From positions 138,388,747 through 138,452,746 of the forward strand of contig NC_081412.1 in NCBI RefSeq assembly GCF_030272615.1: a DNA stretch of 64,000 nt, read 5' to 3'. Origin of the DNA: Cryptomeria japonica. Its lineage: Eukaryota; Streptophyta; Pinopsida; Cupressales; Cupressaceae. The first letter of the stretch is position 1. Each line of letters opens with the position of its first letter. Below the pieces are notes generated by a model that saw nothing but the letters and a program-made list of their open reading frames with translations, made no database searches and had not been told where the DNA came from. The translations under genes were made by a program, and so were the position numbers. This document shows positions 42,853 through 55,030 of the stretch, in pieces.

Positions 42853-45800
42853 AATACCATAACCCATAGTCAACAGTACCTTTCAGATATCTAAAAATTC
42901 TCTTGGTTGCCATCAGATGTGCCTCCTTTGGATTCTTCTGAAATCTAGCAATAATACCAACTGCATGGGCAATATCCGGTCGACTGTGAACAACATAGTG
43001 TAATTTGCCAATCATTGACTTGTATTCCTTTTCATCTACAGACTTAGATGCATCTTCCTTGGATAATTTACAACCTGTAACCATTGGGGTTCCAACTGGT
43101 TTACAATCACTCATACCAAAAGTCTTCAAAACCTTTTTCACAAACTTGGATTGAGTAATGAAAATACCATTCTTCATTTGTTGTATCTATAAGCCTATGA
43201 AATTTTTTATTTCCCCTACTAATGACATCTCAAATTCATTCTTTATTTTATCTGCAAAAAAATTACTCATGTCATCATTGTCTCCAAATATAATGGCATC
43301 AACAAATACTTCACTGACCAATATTTCATCTCCTTCATACTTGAGATAAATGTTGTTGTCATCACTAGTTCTAGCAAAGCCTATCTTCATCAGATGAGTA
43401 TGAAGTCATTCATACCATGCTCTGGGTGCCTACTTTAATCCATACAAATCTTCCTTATCTGTCAATACATAACTATCAGGCTTCTTTAATCCATACCATG
43501 TCTTCCTTATCTGTCAATGCATAACCATCAGGCTGCTCTATATAAACCTCTTCTTCCAATATCCCATTCAAGAATGCAGACTTAACATCCATCTGGTATA
43601 CCTTGAACTTCTTATGAGCTACAAATGCAAGTAATGTTCTGACACCTTCTAGTCTTGCTACTGGTGCAAAAGTTTCTCCATAATCTTCTTCTTCTTGCAC
43701 ATAACCTTTGCATACTAATCTTGCATTGTTGTGAACTACAACACCATCTTCATTTAACTTGTTTCTAAACACCCATTTAGTACCTATAACATTCTTGTTT
43801 ATCGATTAGGGTACTAGGGTCCAAGTGTTGTTCTTCTCAATTTGATCCATCTCCTCCTCCATATCATTCACCTAATGATCATCACCAAATGCTTCCTTAG
43901 CACTTCTAGGTTCAAAGGTGGAGATCAAGCAAGAGTTCTTTCTCATTCTTCTTCTAGTTAGTACACTGACATCCTTATCTCCAATTATCAGTTTAGGACT
44001 ATGATTCAGTATCACATACCTATGAATAACGTGATCATTCTCTTTAGGTTCAGCTTCTTCATTATCATCTTCTTCTGAATTTGTTTCTTCTGGTTGAACA
44101 AGTACATCAAGATTTGCTTTACCAATTTCTGATTTAACAGTTTTAGGTTTGAAAAGTAAAATGCAAGGATCTTCATCCTTCTTCTCAGAACTAGTTCTAT
44201 ATGAAATTTCAGGAAATTCATCTACACGAACATTAACACTCAATAATTTTTTGTGTATGGTTGTTGAAGCATTTATAGGCCTTACTCTTGGTGGACAATA
44301 GATATGCCTTCATCACTCTTAGCTTCAAACTTGCTTATGTAATCACCTCTTTTAATAAAACATTTGCTTCCAAATATCTTAAAATAGCTAACATCAGGTG
44401 AGCTCCCATACCAGTATTCATATGGGGTCTTCTCCTTACCTCTTTTCACCAGAACTCTATTCATTGTGTAGACAACTATACTTATAGCTTCTTTCCAAAA
44501 TGTTTTTGTTACACCTCCTTGTATCAACATAGTCCTAGTAGCTTCAACCACTGACCGGTTGTTTCTCTCTACTATACCATTATGTCATGGTGTCCTTGGT
44601 GTAGAAAGCTACTGCTTGATACCATTATCATCACAATACTTAGTGATCTCCACATAAGTGAATTCACCACCTTGATCTATTCTTAGACATTTTATCTTTT
44701 TGCCACTCTCTTTCTCAACTAAGGCTCTAAATGCTATGAATTTACCAAAAGCTCCATTCATATCCTTCAAGAATGTGACCCACATCATCCTTGAATAGTC
44801 ATCATTGAAGATCATGAAATATCTATCACCTTGAATGCTTCTTGTTCTTATTGGTCCACATAGATCTATATGAACCAAATCTAACAAGTGCTCTACTGAG
44901 AAGGACTTGCTTTTGAAAGTTGAAGAAGTCATCTTTCCTAGCTGACATTCTTTACAAAGAGCATTAACTAGTTTGTCTAGCTAAGGCAGACCTCTTCCTA
45001 TCTTAGACTTGCTTACTTTAACAATATTGTCAAAATCTCATATGCCAAAGCCAGCTATCATCTAATTTTGCAATCAAACAATTGGTAACTTTAGGATTGA
45101 GATGAAATAGATTACCTCTTGTCTATTTCCCAGTTGCAATCAATTCACCTTTGTTGTCAAAGATTTTGCACATTCCATTTCTAAACTCCAATGGGTATCC
45201 TTTGTCATTAAGTTGTGCCACACTTAAAAGATTGTGCTTTAGGCCTTCAACCCAATATACATCATTAGCACTGCTCTTCCCATTAAGAGAAATAAATCCC
45301 TTACCTTTAACCATATAGGGTGCATCATTGCCAAATTTGACAACATCACCATCAAATTTCTTCAAGGAAATAAATTTGCTCTGATCATAGGTCATGTGAT
45401 GTGAACAACCACTATCAATGATCCAATCATCAGAGTTATCCATTTTGGATACTAGTGTCTTCTGATCTGATATTTCTTCCTTAATAGCTACAAACACAAT
45501 ATCTTCACTGGCATCATCATCAGATTCTTCATCAGTAATACCACTGTCAATAGTTACAAGACAATCTCTCTTGCCTTTACCCTTATACTTCTTAAATTTG
45601 TCTCTCTTGTATTCATTTTCACCATTAGGGCAATTAGCTTCTATATGACCAATTTCGTTGCATGCAAAACATTTTAAAGGTAGCTTACCTCTATATTTAC
45701 CTGTGCCTAAAGGCATTCATTTTGCCAACAATGCTTCAAGTTCCACTAAGTTGTCTTCATTTTCAGCATCTCTGTTGGATCTAGATTAATAGCTATGGCT

Positions 45801-46468
45801 GGTATCTCTACTTCTTGTCACAGATGAGTTAGAGACAGAAGCTCTGAATGCAGATTCTGATTTATGTACACTACCATCATAGCCATTTAGTTCAAAAGCA
45901 GTAAGTTTGCCAATAATAGAGTCAAGAGTTACCTTTGTCTTGTCAATGGATTTCAGCTCTTGAATAGCTGCTACTCAAATAGCATAGACTGGTAGCAGGG
46001 TTCTCAGTACCTTACTGATTACTATGGCATTTTCCACTTTCCCTCCTGCACTCTTTATCTCACCAACTATCTCTTTAATCCTTTGACCATATTGTTGGAT
46101 ATTCTCACCTTCAAACATTCTCATGTCATCAAACTTTCCTCTTAAACTCTCCTCTTTGGCAATCTTAACATGTTAATCACCACTATAAATATCTTCAAGT
46201 TTTTGCCGTACTTCATGTGCACTTTCAAGACCATGAACATCTACATATTCAACATCAGACAGAGAACTGATAATAGCCTCTAATTCTTGGTGATTTTCTT
46301 GTTGTTCTTTCTTTTGATCATCAGTCAGGATTCCAGTAGGTGTAATATACTTAGTTCCTATATGATCCCAATATTGACTACCAAGACTCTTAATTTAAAT
46401 TCTCATTCTGTCACACTCCATATTCTATAGTTATCTTTTTTGAACTTCCGACCTTCTTTCTTCATCAT
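42853..46468 (-). pseudogene. Copia B polyprotein: Gag, PR, IN, RT, RNase H start
   Basis: ATG at 46468 (MMKKEGRKFKKDNYRIW) reading left with frameshifts and stops. Gag (about 46400-45720) has HELEAIISSLSD-like and EEIVGEIKSAGGKVENAIVI segments; zinc knuckle CFACNEIGHIEANC near 45665. Protease WIIDSGCSHHMT near 45430-45395 (active-site DSG kept). Integrase: DLVHIDLCGPIRTRS (about 44880) and RIDQGGEFTYVE (about 44680). [36 protein letters not shown] and [13 protein letters not shown] (about 43690-43560), then EVFVDAIIFG near 43310, where the second catalytic Asp is Ala. A tandem duplication of about 54 bp (43434-43541) disrupts RT. It ends at GTVDYGLWY, where the Tat LTR begins, and resumes at 15408. 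Confidence 0.9.
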
Positions 46469-46525
46469 GATCTATAATATCTTTTCCTTAAGTTGTTAGG
46501 CTTTTAGATTAAGAGGACCTGAGAT

Positions 46526-46537
46526 GCTCTGATACCA
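46526..46537 (-). promoter_or_regulatory. Primer binding site of copia B
   Basis: The minus strand reads TGGTATCAGAGC, two bases from the LTR start at 46540. Confidence 0.9.
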
Positions 46538-46539
46538 AT

Positions 46540-47976
46540 TGATGGTATGATTAAAGAATAAGTATCCAGTAGAATACTGAAAGGGGGGGGGTGAATCAGC
46601 ATATTGAAAAACTGATACAAAGTTCCCAAACTCAAATTCAATCACACAAAGTAAACATATCTCGGTCAAGATCAATATTCATAAGAATACTTGACATCAA
46701 TCAGTTTGACTGTTATGACAACTTAACAATAAACAACTTTAATCTTGTAAACATCAACAATGCTTAATCATAACTCAATATATTCATCTCTCAATGGTTC
46801 TAGTTATCATGCCTTATCAGAAGTTAACAAAATCAACAAATAAGATCATAACCAAAAAAACATTCACCACTTGACACAAATGCTTATACGTGGAAAACCC
46901 AAATAGGTAAAAAACATGGTGAGATGAGACTCACAAGGATAGCTATCTGAACTCTTCTAGAGTTCACCTTGTTAGGAGCAAATCCTATTAAAGATTTACA
47001 ATAAGTCCTATTTGAACTAATTCCAGTTAGGAATCACCCAGTTAAGGGATTTACAAATATGCCTTGATGAAAAGCACAATACCCTGTTAGGAGTAACCTC
47101 GCTAGAGGATTTAAGAATCCAAGCTAATCCACCACCTTGTTAGGGGATTTAATGAGTAACCAAGCTTGTTAGAGCTTACCTGGTTAAGGGATTTCACTTC
47201 TGCTATAATTGTTAGAAAATAACTGGTTTTCTTGATTTGTCTGAGTAGCAATACATTTGCTTGATCAGATCCTTCTAAGCTTCAATCTTCCTTCACTCAA
47301 AGTGTAGATCCATTCACTGGTTAGGCAACTACACACTCAATAGGTTTCTATCAATCTTGCTAACAAGCTTTACAAACAACTTCATCGACCTTAAATACAA
47401 ATCAATTAGGTTGGTAACACAACAAAAACCTAATTCTCATCATCAAGATTACAAACAAGTCGATACAATCTTGACTATTAGAAATCATGACAATCTCTTC
47501 ACATTCTTCAAGAAACTTCCAACCGCTCCTTGATCACCACTTCATCAGACTTTGTAACTCATCATGCGTTGTGCATTAGATGCAATCCACTTTGCTCCTT
47601 CCTTAGACAGAAACAAACGCGCGAAAACAATTTGAACTTATCCTCATACAATGATCACACATGTCTCCATCATTATCGCTCATCATATAATAAACCAACA
47701 AACTTGATTGGTTAGAGTTTAACAACTGATAGGGTTTATTGGTTACATTGCATAGAAAGGTTTAACCCTTTACACCGGTTTACCAGTTCAACTTACAAAC
47801 TTTACATACCGGTTTACACATCTTCCACAAGGCTCTACTTATCGGTTACTAGCCAATATCAAAAACAACAATATCAACAATAACATGAATACCATTACCG
47901 GTTCAATTGACATCAATGACAATATATCATTAATGCAATCTCTATGCAAAATGCCAACAAACTCAAAATGCCAACA
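46540..47976 (-). repeat. 5' LTR of copia B
   Basis: 1437 bp, TGATGGTATGATTAAAG ... ATGCCAACA. It carries GTGAG (46919-46923) with CTCAC (46930-46934) where the other families have GTGGG/CCCAC, and the G-rich block AAAGGGGGGGG at 46579-46589 flanked by TACTGA and TCAGCATA. Confidence 0.92.
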
Positions 47977-50900
47977 AAACATGCTTTGTTTTAGAGTGAA
48001 ATATCGGATTCTTTAATATATCTATTGTTGTTGAGTTATCATAGTAAATAACTACCGATTCTTTACATTTTACCTTGATATCCTTCAACATTTGCTTGAT
48101 CCATAATACTTGAGTGCAATTAGTTGGTACTGCAACATATTCTGCTTCTGCTGTAGATAATGATGTGCAAGTCTGCTTCTTATTGATCCATGAAATTAAT
48201 CTTCTGCCAAGAAAGAATGCACCTCCAGTAGTACTCTTTTTGTCATCCACATCTCCTACCCAATTTGCATCTGTATATGCACATAACTCAAAATTGTCAT
48301 TCTTAGGGTACCATAAACCAAGATTTGTTGTGCCTTGCAGGCACCGAAAAATCCTTTTTACTCCAGTTTCATGATTTTCTTTAGGATTTCTTTGAAATCT
48401 TGAAACAATACATACAACATTCATTATATTTGGTTTGGTTTGTGTCAAATATAGTAACCCTCCAATCATAGATTTGTACCTTGTCAGATTTATAGGAGCT
48501 GAATCATCCTTTGATGTCAATTTATTAGTTGTAGTCATAGGAGTTCTTACCAGTTTCGAGTTTTCCATTCCAAATTTATTCAAAAGTTTCTTCAAGTATT
48601 TTGTTTGACAAATGAATATACCTTTATCTGATTGAGAAATCTGCAAACCTAGAAATTTTTTTATCTCTCCAATCATAGACATTTAAAATTCTTCCTGCAT
48701 CTTATTAGCAAAGTCTTTGCATAGCTCTTCTTCTCCTCCAAAAATGATATCATCCACAAACACTTCAATAACCAAAATGTCATCATTGGTAATTTTGTAA
48801 TACAAATTACTGTCAGCATTACCTTTTGTGTATCCAAAGTTTAGAAGATATTTATCCAGTCTAGCATACCAAGCTCTAGGAGCTTACTTCAATCCATATA
48901 AAGATTTTCTTAACCTAGAAACCATATCCTTATCATCTGTTAATGAAAATCCATCAAGCTTCTCAATGTAAACTTCTTCTTCAAGATCTCCATTCAAAAA
49001 TGCACATTTTACATCCATCTGATAAATCTTATAGTTCTTGTGAGCTACAAATGCAAGAAATAGTCTTATTGTTTCAATTCTAGCTACCGGTGCAAAGGTT
49101 TCATTATAATCAATTCCTTCTTTCTGAGAATAACCTTTACAAACTAATCTTTCTTTGTTTAGAATTACTTCACCATCTTCATTAAGTTTATTTCTAAATA
49201 CCCATTTAGTTCCAATTATATTTTTGTCTTTAGGTCAAGGAACTAATGTCCAAGTATTATTCTTTTCAATCTGTTCTAATTCTTCTTCCATTGCTTTTAT
49301 CCAATGTTTATCTTTACATGATTCAACAACTGATGTTGGTTCAACTTGAGAAATTAAACATACCTCTTCATTTTCCAATCTTCCTCTTGTCATAACACCT
49401 TGATTATTTATTTCCAATTATCTAATTTTATGAATGATCCAATCTTACATACCTGGGTTTATTCTGATTTCCATTCACAGGCTGCTATTCTTCAGTTATA
49501 GTTGAGTTTTTTGATGATGCCGGTGTGACTGGTTCTTCATTTTGTTCTGCTGCAATCCATGCCAATTCATTTATGATCATTTCTATTGCCGGTTCAGAAC
49601 CTATAGATCTTGATTCTCCTCTAAAATGTTTATCTATCTTCACATTAGTACTTTCAATAATTTTCTACAATCTTTTATTATAACATATATATGCCTTGCT
49701 TCTAGTTGAATAACCAAGAAATATTCCTTCATCACTTCTAGGGTCAAATTTCCCAATAGACTCATCTCTCCTAATATAGCATTTGCTTCCAAATATTCTA
49801 AAATATTTAAGAGTAGGAATATGACCGAACCACAGTTCATAAGGGGTCTTATCGGTTTCACCTTTGATGTGAACTCTATTGAAAGTATAAACTATTGTAT
49901 TTACTACTTCTCTTCAGTACATGTGAGGTAGATTTTCTTCCATCATCATGGTTCTTGTTGCATCCAATATAGTTCTATTCTTCCTCTCCATAACTCCATT
50001 CTTCTAGGGTGTCTGGGCTGATAGTTGTGCTTTGATTTCATTCTCTTCACAATATGCATTGAATTCCCTAGATGTAAATTCTCCTCCTTGATTAGATCTC
50101 AAACATTTGATTTTCTTACCAGTTTCATTCTCTACCATTGCCTTGTATATCTTGAATCTTCCAAAATCTTTTAATTTCTCCCTAAGAAAAGTAACCCAAC
50201 ACATTCTAGACTAATCATCAATTATTAGCATAAAATATCTATCACCTTGAGGACTCCTTGTTCTTGCTAGACCACATAAATCGGTATGAATTAAATCAAG
50301 AATATTATTGGATTTCTCATAAATGCTCTTAAATGGTGTTCTAAGTTTCTTTCCCATTTGACATTCCTTACATACCGGATTATGAGGTTTCACAATCTTA
50401 GGTAAATCCCTTACTGCCTTGGTTGAACTGATCTTTAAATTGCAATCAAAATTGACATGACGGGGTCTTTTATGCCATAACCAACTTTCATCAATATGAG
50501 CAATCAAACATGTCTTATCGCTGGTATTCAAATGAAAGATATTACCTTTAGTCTGATTACTGATTGCAATCTCCAATCTAGTTTTGTTTATGATTTTTCA
50601 TTTTCCATTCTTGAATTGTAATTGAAATCATTTTTCCACTAACTAACCAACACTCAAAAGATTATACTTTAAACCTTCAACATAATAAACATTGCTAGTA
50701 TTGTGCTTACCATCCAAAGATATAGTGCCTCTTCCTTTGATTAAACAAGCTTTGGCATCTCCAAATCTTACTAGACCTCCATGATATTCCCATAATGACA
50801 AGAATTTTCTTTTATCACCAGTCATATGATGTGAGCATCTACTATCAATGATCCATTCATCCTTTTCTTCAATTTTTGTTGCTAATGCTTGCTCTACCGG

Positions 50901-51961
50901 TTTGACAACATGTGTCAGTTGATCTTCTTTTATTGCAACAAATGCCCATCCACTATCTGTTAGATCTTCATCAGAATCATTTGTAACACCTTCTTCTGCA
51001 TAGTAACATGACTTATCTTTGTTTTTCTTAAATCTATATCTCTAATATTCAGGATTAGGTTTATATGTTCTCTTTTCCTCCTCTCTTAGTCTTGAATGTC
51101 TATCAGGACACCTAGATGTCATATGACCAACTTTATTGCAATTAAAACATTTGAAAGGTGCTTTACCTTCATACTTACTTCTTGCTGGACCTTTAGGCAT
51201 CTTCCTTGCAAATAGTGCTTCAAGTTCTTCAAGTTCTTCATTTTCTCTTCTGATATCTTCAAGTTCTGTTGCATAAAGTTCTTTCCAATCAGATTTGTTA
51301 GATGATGATGATGATGATGCTTTGAAGGCTATATCAGTCTTGACTGTAGCAAACCAAATTCTTCAAGCTCAAATGCTAAAAGTTTTCCAACCAAAGTATC
51401 TCTAGATACTGATTTATTAGGCATTGTTCTCAACTCATTAATAGCTGTCACTTTCATTTTGTAAGCCAGTGGCAAAGCTCTTAAAACTTTAGAAACAATT
51501 TCATCTTCACTTAATGATCCTCCAAAACATTGTACTCCTAAAACAATTTCATTAACTCTTTCCATAAATGCAAAAATTCTTTCATCCTCTTCCATTTTTA
51601 AATTTTCATACCTGACCCGGTAACATTCTAGTTTTGCAATTTTGACAATGGAATCTCCTTCATTCAATGTTTCCAGTTTATCCTAAATAGCTTTTGTAGT
51701 AGATCTATTTAATAATCTCATGATTTGTTGATCTGATAATGCACTTAGAATTGCTTCTCTTGCTTTGCAATCATTCTCCAAGTCTTTACCCAAGGTTGGT
51801 GGATTAGGATTATTCTGATTAGGAGCAACATGGCCATTCTTTGTAACATCCCATATATCTCTTCCAATGCAGGTTGGTTGTGTCTCCATTCTGATCTTCC
51901 ATATACCATAGTTAGTTCCATCAAGTTTGGGACTATCCTTCCTTAAGATATTTGCTACCAT
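47977..51961 (-). pseudogene. Copia A polyprotein: Gag, PR, IN, RT, RNase H
   Basis: ATG at 51961 (MVANILRKDSPKLDG, with GTNYGIWKIRME, the usual copia Gag start). Gag continues to about 51060 with knuckle CFNCNKVGHMTSRC near 51150. Protease WIIDSRCSHHMTG near 50860-50820: the active-site Gly of DSG is Arg, a G-to-A change. Integrase: LWHKRPRHVNFDC, HTDLCGLARTRSPQGDRYF (about 50270) and RSNQGGEFTSREF (about 50110). [22 protein letters not shown] (about 49080), [19 protein letters not shown] and EVFVDDIIFGG (about 48770; both Asp kept). RNase H: YTDANWVGDVDDKKST (about 48280) and STAEAEYVAVPTNCTQVLW. It breaks at 47977 in KTKHV, where copia B was inserted, and finishes at 11695-11521. Stops are frequent but mostly point changes. 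Confidence 0.92.
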
Positions 51962-52004
51962 AGGATCTCCTCAAGCTTTTAGGCTTCCACAAAAAGAGGA
52001 CTAG

Positions 52005-52016
52005 GCTCTGATACCA
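52005..52016 (-). promoter_or_regulatory. Primer binding site of copia A
   Basis: The minus strand reads TGGTATCAGAGC, two bases from the LTR start at 52019. Confidence 0.9.
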
Positions 52017-52018
52017 AT

Positions 52019-53140
52019 TGTTAGGAACCAGGAAGGACAACTAAGAGGGGAGGGGGGTGAATCGGTTGTCAATAAATTGCAACCCAAAACAAATTATTCC
52101 AACTTAAAACACAGTGTCGGTAAAATAGATTAACAGTTATATTAATATTGGTACAACTTAATGCATGAAACAAAAAGGAAAACAACATCCACAACACATG
52201 ACACAAATATTTTGACGTGGAAACCCTGTAAGGGGAAAAACCACAATGGGAAACCTTACCCACAATCAGATGATACTACTGCAAATAGTAAGTGAATACA
52301 ATAATGGGGTCTGCACATGCAAAAAGGCCAACCACCTAGAGCTCACTGCTCAGTCACAAAATAGGAGTCACACTGACTACATAGTTGGATGGTTAAATCC
52401 AATAATCAATGTACTACTTCAATATAGCATCTTTAATGCTAGATTCAGTACCAGTTTAAGCTTTGTGCATGAGGATCAAATACCTTTATGACCTTTAACA
52501 ACCTTCCTTCAACCTTCAGATGATATATGCGTATTCACACAAGGATCTGCTTATTTTTCGCTCTTCACAATGATCTTCAATATTTGCACACACTCACACA
52601 CTTCTTCTAAATAAGATCATACAATTATTTATAAAAGACCTAAGACCTCATCATTAGGTCGACTCTCAAAAGATATTACATTTAAATCAATTACAAAATA
52701 AGTCTTGGTGCAATACAATATGTCGGCCTTAATACATTTACACATTATCCAATCAATAAATCATTTCCAAATCATGTCGTGCTGATTTGGAACATGATAT
52801 CATATGTCGGTTCATAACCTGGACCTATCTGTCAATTAAGGCAAATATGTGAACCCGATCAATCCAATATGAAAAATACCAAATGCAACATCTAATCCAT
52901 GTCTTTGACATAACCAAATGATCTTCAAATGATAAAAGGTCATTATCAAATTCCTGAGTTGTTGGTGAAACATATACCAGTAACTATGCATAAGTGAATA
53001 TCCATACCGAGACCACAATGTGTCAGTTCAAGAACAAACCAATATAACCAAAGTGCCAAATAAACAATGTAAACCTCCAGAAGAATAAGTGTTGTCATAA
53101 ATGACAAAATTAATGCAAAACATCATCCATAATACCAACA
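52019..53140 (-). repeat. 5' LTR of copia A (contains the empty NA1 site)
   Basis: 1122 bp, TGTTAGGAACCAGG ... ATACCAACA. The terminal hairpin stem is GACAAC (52036-52041) with GTTGTC (52065-52070) around a G-rich loop. The uninterrupted GATATCATATG near 52797 corresponds to the point where NA1 sits in the other LTR. Confidence 0.93.
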
Positions 53141-54240
53141 AGAGCTTGGGAGGATATAATTATGGATTTTGTACTTGGCTTACCTAAGACACCGAGAGGG
53201 AATGATTCTATATTTCTGGTAGTGGATAGATTTCCAAAGATCAAACATTTCATACCTTGTAAGAAGACATCAGATGCATTGCATATAGTAGACCTATTTT
53301 TGAAGGAAGTGGTAAGATTGCATGGATTACCTAAGAGCTTAGTTTTAAACAAAGACAATAAGTTTGTTGGCTATTTTTGGAGAACACTTTGCAAGAAGAT
53401 GAAGACAGATTTGAAGTTTAGTTATTCTTTTCATCCACAGACTTATGAATAGACAAAAGTAGTTAACTAGAGTTTGGGAAACTTGTTGAGATGTTTAGTA
53501 GGAGATAAAACTGGAAGTTGGGATTTGATTCTTGCACAAGCAGAGTTTGCCTATAAAAATTTAATGAATAGAAGTACTAGAAAAACAACTTTTGAGATTG
53601 TTATTGGAGTGCATCGTAAAGGAATAGAAGAATTGAGAGACATTAGCAATGAAGACCAAAAGAGTTTAGAAGCAGAATAATTTGCAAATCACATGGAAAC
53701 ATTGCATATTCAGGTTAAACAACATTTGGAAGACATGAATAGCAAATACAAGGAGAAGGCGGATGAGAAGAGAAGACATAGGAATTTGAAGTTGGTGATG
53801 AGGTGATGGTTTATTTCAGAAAAGAGAGATTCCCGGTTGGAACTTATAATAATTTGCAGATGAAGAAGTTTGGACCCTGCAAGATCTTGAGAAAGTTCAG
53901 TTCTGGAAATGCATATGAGGTGGAGCTACCAGAGAGTCTAAGTATTTCACCAATATTAAACATTGCAGATCTTCATGAGTACCATGAACTAGAATTCAGT
54001 CAGGACAATATTGCAGACTTGGAGAAACAATTGCCTCTGAAGGAACCAAATCAAATTGAAGAGATTTTGGATAGTAGGATTGGGTGTAGTACCCGTAGCA
54101 GTCAGTACAAGCATATCTTGTGAAGTGGAAGAATAGACCAGTGGAAGATTCATCTTGGATTTCTTAAGAAGAGGTAGACCTCCTTGGTTTTCCTCTGACC
54201 CCAACAAAGGGAGAGGCTCACTTTTTTTATTAACCCCAGA
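53141..54240 (+). pseudogene. Chromovirus integrase core and chromodomain
   Basis: Continues the sense broken at 4415. IIMDFVLGLPKTPRGNDSIF (first catalytic Asp, about 53157), VVDRFPKIKHFIPC, LVLNKDNKFVGYFW (second Asp, about 53340) and FSYSFHPQTYE (about 53425), then a TAG and TKVVN: the Glu expected after the HPQT motif is Lys. The C-terminal integrase module has [15 protein letters not shown] (about 53803) and [23 protein letters not shown]. After a frame change at about 54110 the reading [17 protein letters not shown] and EEVDLLG is a chromodomain, the part thought to steer integration to heterochromatin. Confidence 0.9.
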
Positions 54241-54704
54241 TGTCTGATGTAGGAGCATCTCTGGTTCACAACAATCTTGCATCAACCAAAAACATTTCCT
54301 TTTTTGTTTGCAGTTTCAGTTTTCCTTTCTGTGTGTCCCAGTTTTGGCTCACCGATTCCCATGGAGTTGGATTCTACTTGAAGAATTGATCATCCTGCTT
54401 ACTTTCTAATCACATCTCTTTTCGATCACATTCCGACAAGATATCTCTACCAGTTTCCTTGACAGTTTCTTGCTACCGGTTGTCCTTTTGTTACCGGTTT
54501 CCTGAGACCTATTCTAGTGATCTACCGGAACCCATTCCAAAACTTGTGGAGCCTTAGACATTTGATCTTGATGTTTATTGGTGTGTGGCCGACCTTCTAC
54601 ATCTCATCCTTTGGATTTTTTGGAGGAATCACTTGGCAGAGGCCGACCTAATTCATTTTTGCACGTTAGGGTTTTGATCCTTTTATGTCGACCAGATCCT
54701 TTGG

Positions 54705-54736
<32 letters not shown>

Positions 54737-55030
54737 AATCATGCCTTAGAATGTAATCAATCAGAAAAGAAAGGAGTATCAGATAGATAGACTATGCCTA
54801 GAAGATAGATCTTTCAATTCAAGGTCCTAGTGTGACCTATTCCACTAGGCCTATGTGTCAGTATGTTGTAACCCAGTTGTTACCAGTTGGATGTAATTAA
54901 CTTTCATGCAATAAAACTATCTATTATGCATTGCCTCCATCATATATGTGTGATTCTATTGTGTTTACTCTTGCTGACTGGTTTGTACTGATCTCCTCGA
55001 GGTCCCTCCTCACCGGTGATTGCACCACAT
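54241..55030 (+). repeat. Putative 3' LTR of the chromovirus
   Basis: Follows the chromodomain and a weak purine tract (AACAAAGGGAGAGG). It probably starts at TGTCTGATGTAGGAGCATC and contains a TATA-like (AT)14 run (54705-54732) and an AATAAA at 54910, but the partner LTR is outside the window, so both limits are uncertain. No ORF. Confidence 0.45.
54705..54732. repeat. (AT)14 microsatellite
   Basis: Uninterrupted AT dinucleotides within the putative chromovirus LTR. Confidence 0.95.

Larger units (their letters stand above)
11696..47976 (-). mobile_element. Ty1/copia element B, full length, split by a giant Tat element
   Basis: LTRs are 46540-47976 (5') and 11696-14550 (3', interrupted by a solo LTR). 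Both start TGATGGTATGAT on the plus strand and end ATGCCAACA. The perfect target duplication AAACA (11691-11695; 47977-47981) lies in the RNase H of copia A. The primer binding site is 46526-46537 (initiator-Met type) and a polypurine tract abuts 14551. Net length without nested DNA is about 7.3 kb. At the right LTR end there is a 17-bp tandem duplication (ATGCCAACAAACTCAAA), which places the true boundary at 47976 rather than 47959. Confidence 0.92.
4416..53140 (-). mobile_element. Ty1/copia element A, full length, interrupted by NA1 and copia B
   Basis: On the minus strand the 5' LTR is 52019-53140 and the 3' LTR 4416-11209 (interrupted). Both begin TGTTAGGAACC on the plus strand and end ATACCAACA. 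The 5-bp target duplication AGAGC (4411-4415; 53141-53145) is perfect. The primer binding site next to the 5' LTR is TGGTATCAGAGC on the minus strand, matching the 3' end of initiator Met tRNA. A polypurine tract (aagggggagat, minus strand) abuts the 3' LTR at 11210. Removing nested DNA leaves a normal copia order: LTR, gag, PR, IN, RT, RH, LTR. Confidence 0.93.
1..55030 (+). mobile_element. Ty3/gypsy chromovirus, outermost host of the nest (3 pieces)
   Basis: The coding pieces at 27-1093, 3149-4415 and 53141-54240 read in order as protease/RT start, RT end with RNase H and integrase N-terminus, and integrase core with chromodomain. The domain order PR-RT-RH-IN-CHD is that of plant chromoviruses. 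The first break is a palindrome (1094-3148) that replaced part of RT. The second is copia element A, flanked by the 5-bp duplication AGAGC (4411-4415 and 53141-53145). The 5' LTR and gag start lie left of the window. The 3' LTR is probably 54241-55030, but its ends are not confirmed by a partner copy. The right-hand limit given here is approximate. Confidence 0.85.
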
